From contig JAQXDI010000026.1 in the NCBI GenBank assembly GCA_029251465.1, forward strand, positions 1-40,908: DNA of 40,908 nt, read 5' to 3'. Below, in pieces: positions 25,654 to 35,620 of the stretch. The notes beneath the pieces were generated by a model. It made no database searches and was not told where the DNA came from. It saw only the letters and a program-made list of their open reading frames with translations. Position numbers and translations under genes: made by a program. Source of the stretch: Ascidiaceihabitans sp. GTDB taxonomy: Bacteria > Pseudomonadota > Alphaproteobacteria > Rhodobacterales > Rhodobacteraceae. Numbering within the stretch: the first letter of the stretch is position 1; each line of letters begins with the position of its first letter.

Positions 25654-27240
25654 TTAGTGGCGAAAGTGGCGCATGCCGGTGAACACCATGGCAAGGCCTG
25701 CATCGTCAGCGGCGGCAATCACATCGTCATCGCGCATCGAACCGCCCGGTTGAATGAGGGCCGTGGCCCCGGCTTCGGCTGCGGTGATCAAACCATCAGC
25801 GAAGGGGAAAAACGCATCGGACGCCACAACAGACCCTTGGGTCAGGGGTGCGGGCAAGCCCATCGCTTCGGCCATGTCGATGGCCTTGCGTGCAGCGATG
25901 CGGGTACTGTCAACGCGGCTCATTTGTCCGGCACCAACGCCAACCGTCGCGCCGTCTTTGACGTAGATGATCGCGTTGGATTTGACGTGTTTGGCGACGG
26001 TCCACGCGAACATCATGTCTGACAATTCCTGATCCGTTGGTTGGCGCTTGGTCACGACTTTTAGGTCGTCCAGTGTGATAAATCCGTTGTCTTTGTCCTG
26101 CACAAGGTAGCCGCCAGACACTTGGCGGATCGTTTGGCCGGCACTGCGCGCGTCAGACAGCCCGTCAGTGGTCAGCAAACGCAGGTTTTTCTTTTTGGCA
26201 AAAACAGCGCGCGCTGCCTCATCGGCACCGGGCGCAATCACCACCTCAGTGAAGATAGCCGAGATTTCCTCGGCAGTTGGTCCGTCAAGCGGCTGGTTCA
26301 GCGCGATGATGCCGCCAAACGCGCTGGTGCGATCGCAATCGAACGCACGGGAATACGCCTCGGCCAAGGTCGCGCCGCGGGCCACACCGCAGGGGTTGGC
26401 GTGCTTGATAATCGCGACGGCGGGGCCATTGGCTGGATCGAATTCACTGACCAATTCAAACGCCGCATCCGTGTCGTTGATGTTGTTGTACGACAGTTCT
26501 TTGCCTTGGTGTTGCTCAGCTGTGGCGATGCCCGCGCGCGCAGTTCCATCGGTGTAGAACGCCGCTGTCTGGTGCGGGTTTTCGCCGTAGCGCAGGGTCT
26601 GGGCCAGCGTGCCGCCAACCGTGCGGCGGCGCGGTGTGCCCTCGATCTGGGTCGCCATCCACGTGCTGACAGCCGTGTCGTAGGCCGCCGTGCGCGCGTA
26701 GGCGGTTTGGGCCAAACGCTGGCGCAAAACATAAGTCGTCTGGCCGTCGTTTGCCGCCAAATCCGCCAGCACCACGTCGTAGTCTTCGACATCGACAACC
26801 ACGTTCACAAAACCATGGTTTTTCGCAGCAGAGCGGATCATTGCAGGACCACCAATGTCGATGTTCTCGATCATCTCGGCGTATTCAGCACCACGTTTCA
26901 GCGTTTCCTCGAACGGGTACAAATTCACCACAACCAGATCGATTGCGCCGATGTTGTGCTCGTCCATCGCGGCGATGTGGGTGGCATTGTCACGCAGCGC
27001 CAACAAGCCGCCATGCACCACTGGGTGCAGCGTTTTCACACGACCGTCCATCATCTCGGGAAAGCCAGTGACCTCGGACACATCTTTGACCGTCAGGCCC
27101 GCGTCACGCAGCGTTTTGGCCGTGCCGCCAGTGGACAGCAATTCGACCCCTCGTGCGGCCAAAGCAGTCCCGAATTCCACCAAACCGGTTTTGTCGGAAA
27201 CAGAAAGCAAAGCGCGGCGAACGGGGTACAGATTGGTCAT
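25654..27240 (-). CDS. purH: bifunctional AICAR transformylase / IMP cyclohydrolase
   Basis: 528 aa, the standard PurH length. The N-terminal IMP cyclohydrolase (1-200) starts with [13 protein letters not shown] and contains RVKTLHP. The C-terminal AICAR transformylase has the catalytic KHANPCG motif, [10 protein letters not shown] and [11 protein letters not shown] near the end. It performs the last two steps of IMP synthesis. It lies 20 bases behind the heparinase-like gene and 14 bases before lspA. This rsmB-heparinase-purH-lspA order is familiar from Rhodobacteraceae. Confidence 0.97.
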   Translation of the reverse strand: MTNLYPVRRALLSVSDKTGLVEFGTALAARGVELLSTGGTAKTLRDAGLTVKDVSEVTGFPEMMDGRVKTLHPVVHGGLLALRDNATHIAAMDEHNIGAIDLVVVNLYPFEETLKRGAEYAEMIENIDIGGPAMIRSAAKNHGFVNVVVDVEDYDVVLADLAANDGQTTYVLRQRLAQTAYARTAAYDTAVSTWMATQIEGTPRRRTVGGTLAQTLRYGENPHQTAAFYTDGTARAGIATAEQHQGKELSYNNINDTDAAFELVSEFDPANGPAVAIIKHANPCGVARGATLAEAYSRAFDCDRTSAFGGIIALNQPLDGPTAEEISAIFTEVVIAPGADEAARAVFAKKKNLRLLTTDGLSDARSAGQTIRQVSGGYLVQDKDNGFITLDDLKVVTKRQPTDQELSDMMFAWTVAKHVKSNAIIYVKDGATVGVGAGQMSRVDSTRIAARKAIDMAEAMGLPAPLTQGSVVASDAFFPFADGLITAAEAGATALIQPGGSMRDDDVIAAADDAGLAMVFTGMRHFRH

Positions 27241-27260
27241 AGGGGGCAGATCCTTTGGAA

Positions 27261-29003
27261 TTAGTCAAACAGGTCTAGGTCATCGCGGCGTAAATCCCGC
27301 ACGCCAATCGCAGTTTCCTGCGCTTTGGACAATGACCAGCGGATGCGCGTGGCATACTCCAATGCGCGACCAGATAGAACGATCTGTTGTGTCGCACGTG
27401 GCTTTAGGCGACCTTTTTCCAGATAAACGCTTGGTTCCAAAGATAATTTATGTTGGCCATCGTGGCGAAAAACCCAGATTTCACCGCTTTTGAGCGCCAT
27501 CGACACCGCAGCGCCGCCCAAATCCAGCGTCGCATCGACCTCTGGATGCAGATGAAAGCGGATATCGAACGGCACGCCAGCCAGTTTAATCGCATCCATA
27601 GACCGGTCAAATTGACGTTTCGGGTTGTCTTCGAGGGACAGCAGCATGTCTTCGCCAGCCAGCCCACGCCCATCAAAAGTCAGCTCAAGCGTGCGGGCGT
27701 GCGTCAGCCCATGGATTTTTTCGAACCCGTTGTGCCCGCCTTGGAACCGCAGGCCATCGGGGGCGTGGCTAACTTCGATCGGGACGTGGTTGGGGGCGTC
27801 AATCAGCGTCTCAAGCGTGCTGGCCCGATCTGCATCCCCCAGCCGCGCGCTAGAATAGCCATCCAGCACCAGGGTGGAATGCGACGGGGTTGCTCGCCCG
27901 GCGCGGCGCCATTCAGCGCCAAAAGTTTCACCCGACCCGCAGTTCACAATCAACGGGCGTCGACCCGAGGTCAGTTCAAACGCGAGGGTCGAGGCATGGG
28001 CAGAGCGCGAAGATGCCCCGCTTGGCGGCACGTTGGCATCAATAATGACACTGGTGCGGCCGGCAGACAGGCGCGCAAATCCCATCGACAGCCCATCCGG
28101 TTGCGCGTGCTTGACGCCGGCCGAGGCCAACGCGTGATCCAACCAGCCTTCTTGCCCGCGCCCACCACCGTGGAACCGCGCAAGGCTCCCGTCAGCATGG
28201 CGCAGGGTGCGCAGCGTCGGGGCGATCCGCTCGATTGCGGCCAAATGCTCTGGCGGGGTCGACAGGCTGGCTTCGTTCATCGCGGCTGCCGCCCACGTCA
28301 ACAATGTAAACACGTGCAGCAATTCTTCGGGGTTGCGGGTCGGCAGGCCACCCTCAGTATCAATTTGCGATTTGCATTCGCGGGCCAGCGCCTTGATCGC
28401 GGGTTGGGCCAACTGCTCCATCCCCTCCAGCGACAAACCCGCGTAGATCAATCCGGTTAAGGCCTCAAAGCGCGGCAAACCGGGGCTAGCACTGTGCCAG
28501 CGTTTGGACAGAAATGTGGTTTGTTGCGCGAGCGAGCGATAGAATGCTTCGGACGCGTCGCCATCCTGACCGCGCAAGACAAAAAGCGCGTGGTTGATCC
28601 AGCGGATCAGGCGGCGTCCGGTCAGGTCTGGCGTCCAGCCTGCCCCTTTGCCGCGCCCGTAGCGTTTGATCCATTCCCACAGCCATGCTTGTGCCGTTTC
28701 GCGCGTGCTGATGTCGCCAACAGACGCCAAATCATCGAGCCAAGCGAACCCCTGAAGGTCGCACTCAAACGCTGCATCAGGGGCGTTCAGTGCCCAAATC
28801 GACGTGCCCGGTGCTTCGATCAAATATCCGGCAAAAAGGTAGTTGCCCGCCACCAACTGTCGCCCGCGCGCAAAGCTGCCGATGGTGCGTGGTTCAGGCG
28901 ACGAAACGAATCCCGTCGCCGCGCGCGCACGTGTGGCCAACCGCGCGTGAATGCGATTGAGCAAGCGCGCCTTGCGGGCGACGTAGCCATTTTGGTCGGA
29001 CAT
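27261..29003 (-). CDS. heparinase II/III family protein
   Basis: 580 aa from the ATG at 29003; upstream codons run into the rsmB 3' region and are unlikely to be used. An N-terminal helical alpha/alpha-barrel (about 30-300) with [10 protein letters not shown] and [13 protein letters not shown] is followed by a beta-sandwich with the heparinase II/III signature: [21 protein letters not shown] and [14 protein letters not shown]. No signal peptide is visible, which is odd for a polysaccharide lyase. Genes of this type beside purH are common in alphaproteobacteria, so a housekeeping role in cell-surface polysaccharide turnover is plausible. The substrate cannot be inferred. Confidence 0.87.
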   Translation of the reverse strand: MSDQNGYVARKARLLNRIHARLATRARAATGFVSSPEPRTIGSFARGRQLVAGNYLFAGYLIEAPGTSIWALNAPDAAFECDLQGFAWLDDLASVGDISTRETAQAWLWEWIKRYGRGKGAGWTPDLTGRRLIRWINHALFVLRGQDGDASEAFYRSLAQQTTFLSKRWHSASPGLPRFEALTGLIYAGLSLEGMEQLAQPAIKALARECKSQIDTEGGLPTRNPEELLHVFTLLTWAAAAMNEASLSTPPEHLAAIERIAPTLRTLRHADGSLARFHGGGRGQEGWLDHALASAGVKHAQPDGLSMGFARLSAGRTSVIIDANVPPSGASSRSAHASTLAFELTSGRRPLIVNCGSGETFGAEWRRAGRATPSHSTLVLDGYSSARLGDADRASTLETLIDAPNHVPIEVSHAPDGLRFQGGHNGFEKIHGLTHARTLELTFDGRGLAGEDMLLSLEDNPKRQFDRSMDAIKLAGVPFDIRFHLHPEVDATLDLGGAAVSMALKSGEIWVFRHDGQHKLSLEPSVYLEKGRLKPRATQQIVLSGRALEYATRIRWSLSKAQETAIGVRDLRRDDLDLFD

Positions 29004-29097
29004 ACTGCTCTGCCTTTGCACGCTCTTTGGGCGTTTGGTCAGATCATAGCCAATGCTTGCGTTTAAGTCACCGCTTTTCGCGCGACTGAATCGCGGC

Positions 29098-30372
29098 TCA
29101 GCCCGCTTTTGCCAAAGCCGCGATGTAAAAGCCGTCCATGCCACCCAGATCAGGCCAATAGTCAGGACGCAGACGCAGCCCGCCCTCGGATGTGATCCAG
29201 GCAGGATCGACGCCGGCAACCACCAGCGCATCTTTGGAAACGGTCATGTCAGGGTGGCGGCCCAGCGCCTCTTCGATCTGGACTTCGCCCTCGTCAGGCA
29301 GCAATGAACAGGTGCAAAACACCATGCGCCCGCCGGGCTTTAACAAGGTCCACGCGTGATCCAGAATTTGCGCTTGCAGGTCGATCAAACCGCCGAAATC
29401 GGACCCGTCTTTGGCGTGTGGCAAATCAGGGTGGCGGCGCATCGTACCCGTCGCAGAACAGGGCGCATCTAGCAGGATCGCGTCGTATTGCCCCTCTAAA
29501 GTTAGCGCATCCGCCACGACAATTTCAGCGTTCAATTTGGTGCGGTCCAGATTTTCCTGCACCCGCGCCATGCGCGTTCGCGAAACATCGACCGCCGTGA
29601 CTTTTGCACCCATCGCCGCCAATTGCAATGTTTTACCGCCCGGCGCTGCGCAAAGGTCTAGAACCCGCGTGCCTTTTGACGGCGCAAGAATGCGCGCAGG
29701 AATCGCCGCCGCCCCGTCTTGCACCCACCACGATCCGTCGGAAAACCCGGGCATGGTTGAAACTTGACCCGCGTCCGTCACCCGCACAGACCCCGTAGGC
29801 AGAACGGTACCGCCGACCAAAGCGGCCAGCGCATTGCTGTCGCCATCGCGCGGCGTCAAATCCAACGGCGCACCGGCAAAATGGGCGATTTCCATTGCGC
29901 CAACGGCCTCGCCTCCCCACGCATCCGCCAACGGGCTGCGCAACCATTTTGGCAATCGCGGCGGGCGCAATGCGGCCCACGCATCAGGCCCTTTGTCAGC
30001 CACTTTGCGCAATACGGCGTTGGTCAGTCCCTTTAGCTTGGCATAGCGTTTGTGGCTGGACACCACCTGAACCATCGCGTTGACGACACCGTGGGCGGGC
30101 GCGCCGTTGCACAGCTCATACGCGCCGACACGCAACACGTTGTGCACAGTCAAAGGTGGGGTTTTCTGCATGAACGGTTTCAGGACGCGGTCTGCCCGTT
30201 CCAAGCTGCGCAGAGTTTCTGTTGCCAATCGTTGTGCCCGTGCGCGGTCCGCATATTCTAGTCGGTCCAACGCGCCTTCGCCCAGAATTTCGGCCATCAA
30301 GCGGCCCTCACCCAGAACCTGATCCAGAATGTATGCCGCGCTGCGTCGTGCGTTAACACCTGTGTCTGCCAT
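29098..30372 (-). CDS. rsmB: 16S rRNA (cytosine-967-C5)-methyltransferase
   Basis: 424 aa. The N-terminal NusB-like RNA-binding domain (about 1-140) is followed by a Rossmann methyltransferase domain. The latter has the SAM loop LDLCAAPGGKTLQLA, catalytic-cycle cysteines in LLDAPCSATGTMRRHPD and in FCTCSLLPDEGE, and a C-terminal FYIAAL strand. It methylates C967 of 16S rRNA. AAGG lies about ten bases before the ATG at 30372. First gene of the leftward run; the SdhAF4-like gene diverges from it. Confidence 0.94.
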   Translation of the reverse strand: MADTGVNARRSAAYILDQVLGEGRLMAEILGEGALDRLEYADRARAQRLATETLRSLERADRVLKPFMQKTPPLTVHNVLRVGAYELCNGAPAHGVVNAMVQVVSSHKRYAKLKGLTNAVLRKVADKGPDAWAALRPPRLPKWLRSPLADAWGGEAVGAMEIAHFAGAPLDLTPRDGDSNALAALVGGTVLPTGSVRVTDAGQVSTMPGFSDGSWWVQDGAAAIPARILAPSKGTRVLDLCAAPGGKTLQLAAMGAKVTAVDVSRTRMARVQENLDRTKLNAEIVVADALTLEGQYDAILLDAPCSATGTMRRHPDLPHAKDGSDFGGLIDLQAQILDHAWTLLKPGGRMVFCTCSLLPDEGEVQIEEALGRHPDMTVSKDALVVAGVDPAWITSEGGLRLRPDYWPDLGGMDGFYIAALAKAG

Positions 30373-30428
30373 GCTATCGGACCTTTCGCTGCGCCAGATT
30401 AGAACTTGAATTCGAAACCACTGCGCAC

Positions 30429-30456
30429 TTGCCTGCGCGTAACGCGTGGCTATATC
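30429..30456 (+). promoter_or_regulatory. predicted sigma-70 promoter of the SdhAF4-like gene
   Basis: TTGCCT and TATATC are separated by 16 bases and lie 30 bases before the ATG at 30486. Good matches to -35 and -10 elements in the expected place. Confidence 0.5.
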
Positions 30457-30485
30457 AACGCCAAGCGATCAAAGGAACCCAAACA

Positions 30486-30662
30486 ATGACTGATCCTTCA
30501 AAGGACCTACCAGACGCCGCAAAACGCGCCTTGGCCGAAGCAGACGCACGGCGGCAAGCCAACGGTGAAGTTGATTTGCCAAAAGAGCTGGGCGGCCGCA
30601 ATGGGCCAGAACCTGTGCGATTTGGCGATTGGGAACGCAAAGGCATTGCCGTCGATTTTTAA
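30486..30662 (+). CDS. DUF1674 / SdhAF4-like succinate dehydrogenase assembly protein
   Basis: 58 aa, a very small protein ending in PKELGGRNGPEPVRFGDWERKGIAVDF-type sequence, which is the invariant C-terminal signature of DUF1674/SdhAF4. In mitochondria SDHAF4 binds flavinylated SdhA and helps its assembly into complex II; the bacterial role is presumed similar. The N-terminal half is charged and disordered-looking. AAAGGA precedes the ATG at 30486 by about eight bases and a plausible promoter lies upstream. It stands alone, divergent from rsmB. Confidence 0.88.
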   Translation: MTDPSKDLPDAAKRALAEADARRQANGEVDLPKELGGRNGPEPVRFGDWERKGIAVDF

Positions 30663-30730
30663 ACGACGCCCCGTCGGCTTGCGCACAAAAAATGGAATAC
30701 GAGCGTAGCGAGTGCCTTTGGATCAGGTCG

Positions 30731-31087
30731 TTACTTCAACCGGAACTCAGCCGAATCGCCTTGGCCTTTGTCTGACGTAAACCGGATGCGACCGTTTTGG
30801 ATGCGTACTTCTTGACAGTTGTATCCCATGGCGTCACCGCCCCAGAACAAGCTGCGGCAAAAGTATCCGTCGCGCCACGTCCAGTCACCGGTCACATCCC
30901 ACTTCGCCCCTTTGCCAGAAATCCGACCATCCGGCTGCACCTCGATACGGATCAAAGGCCGTGACAGCGTTTTACCCGCCACCAACTGCACAAACTCAGC
31001 TTGGTTATCGACCTTTTTAAGTTCGGCAAAAGCAGGTGATGCTACCAATGCAATACTGGCAGAAAGGATCGTCAGATAGCGACGCAT
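30731..31087 (-). CDS. small secreted protein of unknown function
   Basis: 118 aa from the ATG at 31087, with GAGGGT about nine bases upstream. A Sec signal peptide (MRRYLTILSASIALVASPAFA) precedes a mature part of about 97 residues with two Cys (YFCRSL and YNCQEV), likely disulphide-bonded. It has a beta-rich pattern: KTLSRPLIRIEVQPDGRISG, then WDVTGDWTWRDGYF. I do not recognise a characterised family. It lies upstream-tail-to-head of dapB but has a 123-base gap from it; a name borrowed from dapB would have no sequence basis. Confidence 0.8.
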   Translation of the reverse strand: MRRYLTILSASIALVASPAFAELKKVDNQAEFVQLVAGKTLSRPLIRIEVQPDGRISGKGAKWDVTGDWTWRDGYFCRSLFWGGDAMGYNCQEVRIQNGRIRFTSDKGQGDSAEFRLK

Positions 31088-31210
31088 AAAGTTAACCCTC
31101 GTAAAAACTGTTACTACAGGTACGACCCTAGCAGCCGTTTGGTTCACAATCAGAGGCAGAGATGCGGCGATTTTATGCCGATTGGGCGCAATTCACCTAA
31201 AATGGGCGGA

Positions 31211-32026
31211 TCAGTCGTTCATTCCCAGCACGTCCAGCATGTCGTATTCGCCCGGTTGTTGCGTCAGCCCCCAAAGGGCTGCCTTTAACGCGCCACGTCC
31301 GAACACCGCCCGGTCCGTCGCCATGTGGCGCAGGACGATCCGCTCGCCTGCGGCCGCAAACATCACGTCGTGTTCACCCACGATATCCCCACCGCGAATG
31401 GCCGAAAACCCGATGTCGCCGCGTTTGCGCGCACCCGTGATGCCGTCGCGCCCGCTCTCCATCGTGTCTTTCAAGGACACACCGCGCCCCTCGGCGGCGG
31501 CCTCGCCCAGCATCAGTGCTGTCCCCGACGGAGCGTCGACTTTGTGGTGGTGGTGCGCTTCGATCACTTCGATGTCGAAATCTTCGTCCAGAGCGGCGGC
31601 CACCTTTTTGGTGAGCTGCGTCAGCAAATTGACCCCAAGGCTCATGTTGCCAGCGCGCACGATCACTGCGTGTCTTGCGGCGGGGGCAAGCTTTGCAATG
31701 TCATCCTCAGTCATGCCTGTGGTGCCGATCACGTGAACGGCACGCGCTTGGGCGCACAACTCAGCAAACGCAATCGTCGCTGCGGGGGCTGTGAAATCTA
31801 TCACAACCTGCGCTTTTGCAATCGCCTCTAGTGCGTCATCCGTAACCACGACGCCCAGATCATTGCCGCCCATCGCAGCGCCCACGTCACGCCCGACCCA
31901 ATCGTGGCCTGTACGCTCAATCGCGCCAACCAAATGCATCCGGTCGGACTCAGTAATCAGCTTGATCAACATCTGACCCATGCGGCCAGAAGCCCCTGTC
32001 ACCACGATCCCGGGAAGTGTGCTCAT
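31211..32026 (-). CDS. dapB: 4-hydroxy-tetrahydrodipicolinate reductase
   Basis: 271 aa. N-terminal Rossmann motif [10 protein letters not shown] binds NAD(P)[11 protein letters not shown] and GTTGMTEDD surround the active site, and the catalytic/substrate segment [16 protein letters not shown] (about 158-173) is complete. It catalyses the second committed step of lysine and diaminopimelate synthesis. AAGGA lies about nine bases before the ATG. It diverges from rbfA with 94 bases between the two starts. Confidence 0.97.
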   Translation of the reverse strand: MSTLPGIVVTGASGRMGQMLIKLITESDRMHLVGAIERTGHDWVGRDVGAAMGGNDLGVVVTDDALEAIAKAQVVIDFTAPAATIAFAELCAQARAVHVIGTTGMTEDDIAKLAPAARHAVIVRAGNMSLGVNLLTQLTKKVAAALDEDFDIEVIEAHHHHKVDAPSGTALMLGEAAAEGRGVSLKDTMESGRDGITGARKRGDIGFSAIRGGDIVGEHDVMFAAAGERIVLRHMATDRAVFGRGALKAALWGLTQQPGEYDMLDVLGMND

Positions 32027-32120
32027 CTGATCAATCCTTAGATATGCGTAAGTCTGCTCAAACTCCTAGCGCGCAAAGCCGTCCTTGGCAAAGGGGCGCG
32101 CGCGCCTTACATGCACAAAT

Positions 32121-32540
32121 ATGGCAAAGAACAAATCACCCGAGGGCCGCGGCCCATCCCAGCGCATGCTACGTGTCGGCGAAGTTATCCGACGTGGGCT
32201 CTCCGAAGTATTATCGCGTGGGGAAATCCATGACGCGGACCTGAACCGCATGATGATCACCGTAGGCGAGGTGCGCGTGTCAGCCGATCTGCGGATCGCA
32301 ACCTGCTACGTCCTGCCTTTGGGCGGCGACGGCAAAGACGATCTGCTCAAGGTGTTGTCCAAGAACAAGCACGAGTTGCGCATGGTTCTGACACAAAAGT
32401 TGAAACTGAAACATTCGCCGGAGCTGCGGTTCCAGTTGGATCACACCTACGATCAGATGGAGGCTACCCGCGCCATGTTGGCCCAAGAGGACGTTGCCCG
32501 CGATATCGCCGCACCGGATCACGAGGATGCGCCTGAATGA
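32121..32540 (+). CDS. rbfA: ribosome-binding factor A
   Basis: 139 aa KH-like fold protein with the RMLRVGEVIRRGLSEVL helix, the SADLRIATCYVLPLG strand and the PELRFQLDHTYDQM motif of RbfA. It binds 16S rRNA during late 30S maturation. The ATG at 32121 has no visible Shine-Dalgarno sequence; an upstream ATG in frame at 32085 also lacks one. The stop overlaps the start of the DUF2233 gene, and truB follows, so an rbfA-DUF2233-truB operon is likely. Confidence 0.94.
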   Translation: MAKNKSPEGRGPSQRMLRVGEVIRRGLSEVLSRGEIHDADLNRMMITVGEVRVSADLRIATCYVLPLGGDGKDDLLKVLSKNKHELRMVLTQKLKLKHSPELRFQLDHTYDQMEATRAMLAQEDVARDIAAPDHEDAPE

Positions 32541-33271
32541 TCTGGCGCGCCGCATTTTTGTGGCTTACTAGTGTCGCAGTTGCTCAGGCTGCCGACTGTC
32601 AGAACGTGGCCTTTGACGGCGACAATTTCAGCGTTTGCACTGTCGACATGACCCGCGAAAACCTGCGTTTGTTTTTGTATGACGATGCGGGCGACCCGTT
32701 TTCCCAATTTTCCAGGATCGACGCCCACCTCAATCAAAGCGGTGACAAGCTGGGCTTTGCGATGAACGCAGGGATGTATCACGAAGACCGCGCGCCCGTT
32801 GGCCATTACGTCGAAGACGGCGTAGAGAAAATGCGCGTTATCCCGAACGCGGGGCCCGGCAATTTCGGATTGTTGCCCAACGGCATCCTGTGCTTGCGTG
32901 AGGGGCGCGCAGACGTGTTCGAAACCCTGCGCTTTCAACGCGAGGCACCCGCGTGCCAACACGCCACCCAATCCGGCCCGATGCTGGTGATTGACGGCGC
33001 GCTGCATCCACGGTTTCTGGCAGACGGGACATCGCGCTACATTCGCAACGGCGTTGGCACCAGCGCGGACGGGAAAACGGCAATGTTTGTCATTTCCAAC
33101 GGTGCGATCAATTTCTACAAATTCGCCAGTTTCTTTCGCGATCACCTGAAACTGCCCCAAGCGCTTTTTTTAGATGGCAACGTCAGCCGACTGCACGCGC
33201 CTGATCTAAAGCGCAGTGATTTTGGCCGCCGCTTGGGCCCGATCATCGGCACAGTTGTCCCCGATAAATAA
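32537..33271 (+). CDS. DUF2233 / phosphodiester-glycosidase-domain protein
   Basis: 244 aa with a signal peptide (1-18, ending AVAQA). The mature protein has the NAGPA/DUF2233 pattern: GFAMNAGMY (about 74-82), GPGNFGLLPNGILC, an ATQSGPMLVIDG segment, and LFLDGNVSRLHAP. The family includes the human phosphodiester glycosidase that uncovers mannose 6-phosphate; bacterial members are exported and mostly uncharacterised, with links to cell-wall or polysaccharide phosphodiesters. The start overlaps the rbfA stop (ATGA). A hairpin (33287-33303) follows before truB. Confidence 0.88.
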   Translation: MIWRAAFLWLTSVAVAQAADCQNVAFDGDNFSVCTVDMTRENLRLFLYDDAGDPFSQFSRIDAHLNQSGDKLGFAMNAGMYHEDRAPVGHYVEDGVEKMRVIPNAGPGNFGLLPNGILCLREGRADVFETLRFQREAPACQHATQSGPMLVIDGALHPRFLADGTSRYIRNGVGTSADGKTAMFVISNGAINFYKFASFFRDHLKLPQALFLDGNVSRLHAPDLKRSDFGRRLGPIIGTVVPDK

Positions 33272-33286
33272 TCGCGCGAATTGACA

Positions 33287-33303
33287 GCCTGCCCAGCGCA
33301 GGC
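33287..33303. repeat. small hairpin between the DUF2233 gene and truB
   Basis: GCCTGC-ccagc-GCAGGC is a six-base perfect stem without a following T run. It may stabilise the 3' end of the upstream message or weakly attenuate, but is not a classic terminator. Confidence 0.4.
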
Positions 33304-33342
33304 TAGGCGGCAATTTCCAATTCCAAAGAACGAGGGCGAAGC

Positions 33343-34248
33343 ATGGGCCGCACACGCAAAGGGCGCGACATTTCTGGATGGCTGGTGGTTGATAAACCTG
33401 CGGGCCTGACCTCGACCGCTGTGGTCAACAAGGTAAAGTGGGCGTTTCAGGCGAAAAAAGCGGGCCACGCGGGCACGCTCGATCCAGATGCAACCGGCGT
33501 TTTGGCTGTGGCTTTGGGCGAGGCAACCAAGACGGTTCCCTACATCACCGACGCGCTCAAGGCCTACACTTTCACCGTGCGTCTGGGCCAGTCGACCAAC
33601 ACCGATGATGCGGAAGGCGAAGTGATCGACACCTCAGATTTGCGCCCAGACGATGCGGCAATCAAAGCCGTGCTTGGCCAGTTTGTCGGCGACATCATGC
33701 AAGTCCCGCCCAAGTTTTCTGCCGTGAAAATCGACGGTCAGCGCGCCTACAAACTGGCCCGTGAGGGCGAAGATGTCGAACTGGCAGCGCGCCCTTTGTG
33801 GGTCGAAGAATTGCTGCTGGTCGGTCGCCCTGACGCCGACCACGTGACCTTGGAAATGACCTGCGGCAAGGGCGGCTATGTCCGCTCCATCGCGCGTGAT
33901 TTGGGCGAGGTATTGGGCTGCTTTGGTCACGTGCGCGAATTGCGTCGCGTTTGGTCTGGCCCGTTTGACGCAAAAGACGGCCTGACCTTGGACCAGATCC
34001 AAGAACTTGCCCGTACGCCCGAATTAGACACACATCTGCGCCCGCTTGAGGAAGGCCTGCAAGACCTGCCCGAAGTCCGCGCCACACCAGAGGGTGCCAC
34101 CCGTTTGCGCAACGGCAACCCAGGCATGGTGATCGCATCTGACGTCGAATACGGCGACGAAGCGTGGGCATCTCTCGAGGGAAAAGCCGTCGCTGTGGGC
34201 CGTTACAAAGCCGGTGAATTGCACCCAAGCCGCGTGTTCAACACCTAA
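33343..34248 (+). CDS. truB: tRNA pseudouridine-55 synthase
   Basis: 301 aa. The catalytic aspartate D47 lies in [14 protein letters not shown]; the [11 protein letters not shown] start, the [15 protein letters not shown] segment and the [13 protein letters not shown] motif are all typical of TruB. It makes pseudouridine 55 in the T loop of tRNAs. GAGG about nine bases upstream supports the ATG. In many bacteria rpsO follows directly; here rpsO is about 2.5 kb further on. Confidence 0.97.
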   Translation: MGRTRKGRDISGWLVVDKPAGLTSTAVVNKVKWAFQAKKAGHAGTLDPDATGVLAVALGEATKTVPYITDALKAYTFTVRLGQSTNTDDAEGEVIDTSDLRPDDAAIKAVLGQFVGDIMQVPPKFSAVKIDGQRAYKLAREGEDVELAARPLWVEELLLVGRPDADHVTLEMTCGKGGYVRSIARDLGEVLGCFGHVRELRRVWSGPFDAKDGLTLDQIQELARTPELDTHLRPLEEGLQDLPEVRATPEGATRLRNGNPGMVIASDVEYGDEAWASLEGKAVAVGRYKAGELHPSRVFNT

Positions 34249-34419
34249 GTCTGTAACAATTGTAACGCGCCTCACGCGCCTGTCAGCGGATCGCGGCGAT
34301 TGTGTCAGGCTTTGTTTCAAAATCATCGCGTGACATCAGAGACGCGTGATCGCACCTTTTGCAGCACGGCATTTAGCGCCAATTAACCAGCAACAGAAAT
34401 GCAATGATTGGACAGCACA

Positions 34420-34911
34420 ATGACACTCACGAAATCCACAGTTTTCACCGTTTTAACCGCAGGTGCATTTGGCACGATTGCGTTTGATCTGTTCGGCCAA
34501 GCCATCAGCCCGTTGTTCGGGTATGCCAAGCTGGCCCCCGTCGGCCTTGCCGGTGCAACGCTAAAATCGGTGTTCGGGGCGAACCCCGCAGGCGCTGCGC
34601 ATTTGTTGCACACGCTGACCGGTCTGATCTTTTACGTCGTGGGTTATTTCGCCATCGCCCGCCCCGTGCAGCGCGCCATTTTGCCCAATCTACATTGGAG
34701 CATCACAGCCACCGTTTACGGCGTCGCGCTCTGGGTCTTTGCGCTGTACGGCGTCGCGCATTTGATTGCGAGCAACAAGCCGTTCTTGGGCTGGACCGGC
34801 ATCACGTGGGTCGCGCTGTGGGGCCACATCGCCTACGCGCTGGTCGCCGCTTGGGTGCTGGAGGCAAAGGGCGTCGTGCTTGAAATCCCGCGCCGTACCG
34901 TATTGGCCTAA
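34420..34911 (+). CDS. membrane protein of unknown function
   Basis: 163 aa from the ATG at 34420; an in-frame TTG at 34408 is the alternative. Four hydrophobic segments at about 6-27, 60-83, 94-115 and 127-150. The second holds GAAHLLHTLTGLIFYVVGY with two His, the fourth WVALWGHIAYALVAAWVLE with another His and an acidic residue. That spacing is seen in small membrane proteins of several kinds, so heme or quinone binding is only a possibility. No family recognised. The 171-base gap to truB contains the repeat TGTAAC-AAT-TGTAAC but no clear terminator. Confidence 0.75.
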   Translation: MTLTKSTVFTVLTAGAFGTIAFDLFGQAISPLFGYAKLAPVGLAGATLKSVFGANPAGAAHLLHTLTGLIFYVVGYFAIARPVQRAILPNLHWSITATVYGVALWVFALYGVAHLIASNKPFLGWTGITWVALWGHIAYALVAAWVLEAKGVVLEIPRRTVLA

Positions 34912-34918
34912 TCACGCT

Positions 34919-34950
34919 GCCCGCCGATCTGACATTTGGAGTCGGCGGGC
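34919..34950. terminator. long-stem hairpin after the membrane protein gene
   Basis: GCCCGCCGA and TCGGCGGGC form a perfect nine-base stem around a 14-base loop, eight bases past the stop at 34911. There is no T run, so it may act as a weak or Rho-assisted terminator or as an RNA-stabilising element. Confidence 0.5.
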
Positions 34951-34999
34951 CCACACATCCGATTGACGCGGTAATGCCCGCCGCTCCATAACCGCCACT

Positions 35000-35512
35000 A
35001 TGATCACCAGAACCCACACCAAAGGCGATGCGCCTTCGATCGCCGTTTATTCAGATTGCGAACGCTACCGTTATAGCCTGACGCGGGTCTGGGATGACGC
35101 AGGCCGCAAGGTTTTATTCGTGATGTTGAACCCGTCAACTGCCACCGAAGTGCAGAACGACCCGACGGTTGAGCGTTGCGAAAGACGTGCGCGAACCTTG
35201 GGATTCGGGGCGTTTCGTGTGACCAATATTTTCGCATGGCGCGACACCGACCCCAAGAATATGCGCGCGGCCAGTGACCCGGTTGGCCCTGAAAATGACG
35301 CAACGCTTTTGCAAGGGGCCGCGTGGGCAGATCAGATCATTGCGGCTTGGGGCACACACGGCGCGCATCGGGATCGCGGCGCAGAAGTTGCAGCATTACT
35401 AAAGGGTTGCGAGGTTCCACTGGCGCATTTAGGTTTGTCAAAAGCCGGCCATCCCAAGCATCCCTTGTACCTACCCTACACGCAGCAGCCGATCATTTGG
35501 GACATCGAATAG
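35000..35512 (+). CDS. DUF1643 domain-containing protein
   Basis: 170 aa, nearly all DUF1643: YRYSLTRVWD, then VLFVMLNPSTATEVQNDPTVERC, FRVTNIFAWRDTDP and a C-terminal HPLYLPY. The family is widespread and its biochemical role is unknown; conserved Asn, Ser, Thr and Asp residues in the LNPSTA region hint at a nucleotide- or nucleic-acid-related activity, but that is speculation. The ATG at 35000 lacks a visible Shine-Dalgarno sequence. It stands alone between an unknown membrane gene and the RTX gene. Confidence 0.87.
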   Translation: MITRTHTKGDAPSIAVYSDCERYRYSLTRVWDDAGRKVLFVMLNPSTATEVQNDPTVERCERRARTLGFGAFRVTNIFAWRDTDPKNMRAASDPVGPENDATLLQGAAWADQIIAAWGTHGAHRDRGAEVAALLKGCEVPLAHLGLSKAGHPKHPLYLPYTQQPIIWDIE

Positions 35513-35620
35513 CATTAATCGACAGCCCGTTAACGACCTTATCTAAATACTTTTGTAACTTTACGCGATGTATGACTTAAGGACACTTGGAATAGTGCGC
35601 GCTTTTAGGTTGGAAATGAA

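Noticed and set aside
26122..27264. Long open frame of 380 codons on the plus strand opposite purH
   Set aside because: It lies antisense to a well-supported gene in a GC-rich genome, shows no family motifs and has low-complexity composition typical of an antisense frame.
27450..28460. Open frame of 336 codons opposite the heparinase-like gene
   Set aside because: Same antisense artefact; the minus-strand gene carries clear family signatures over the whole stretch.
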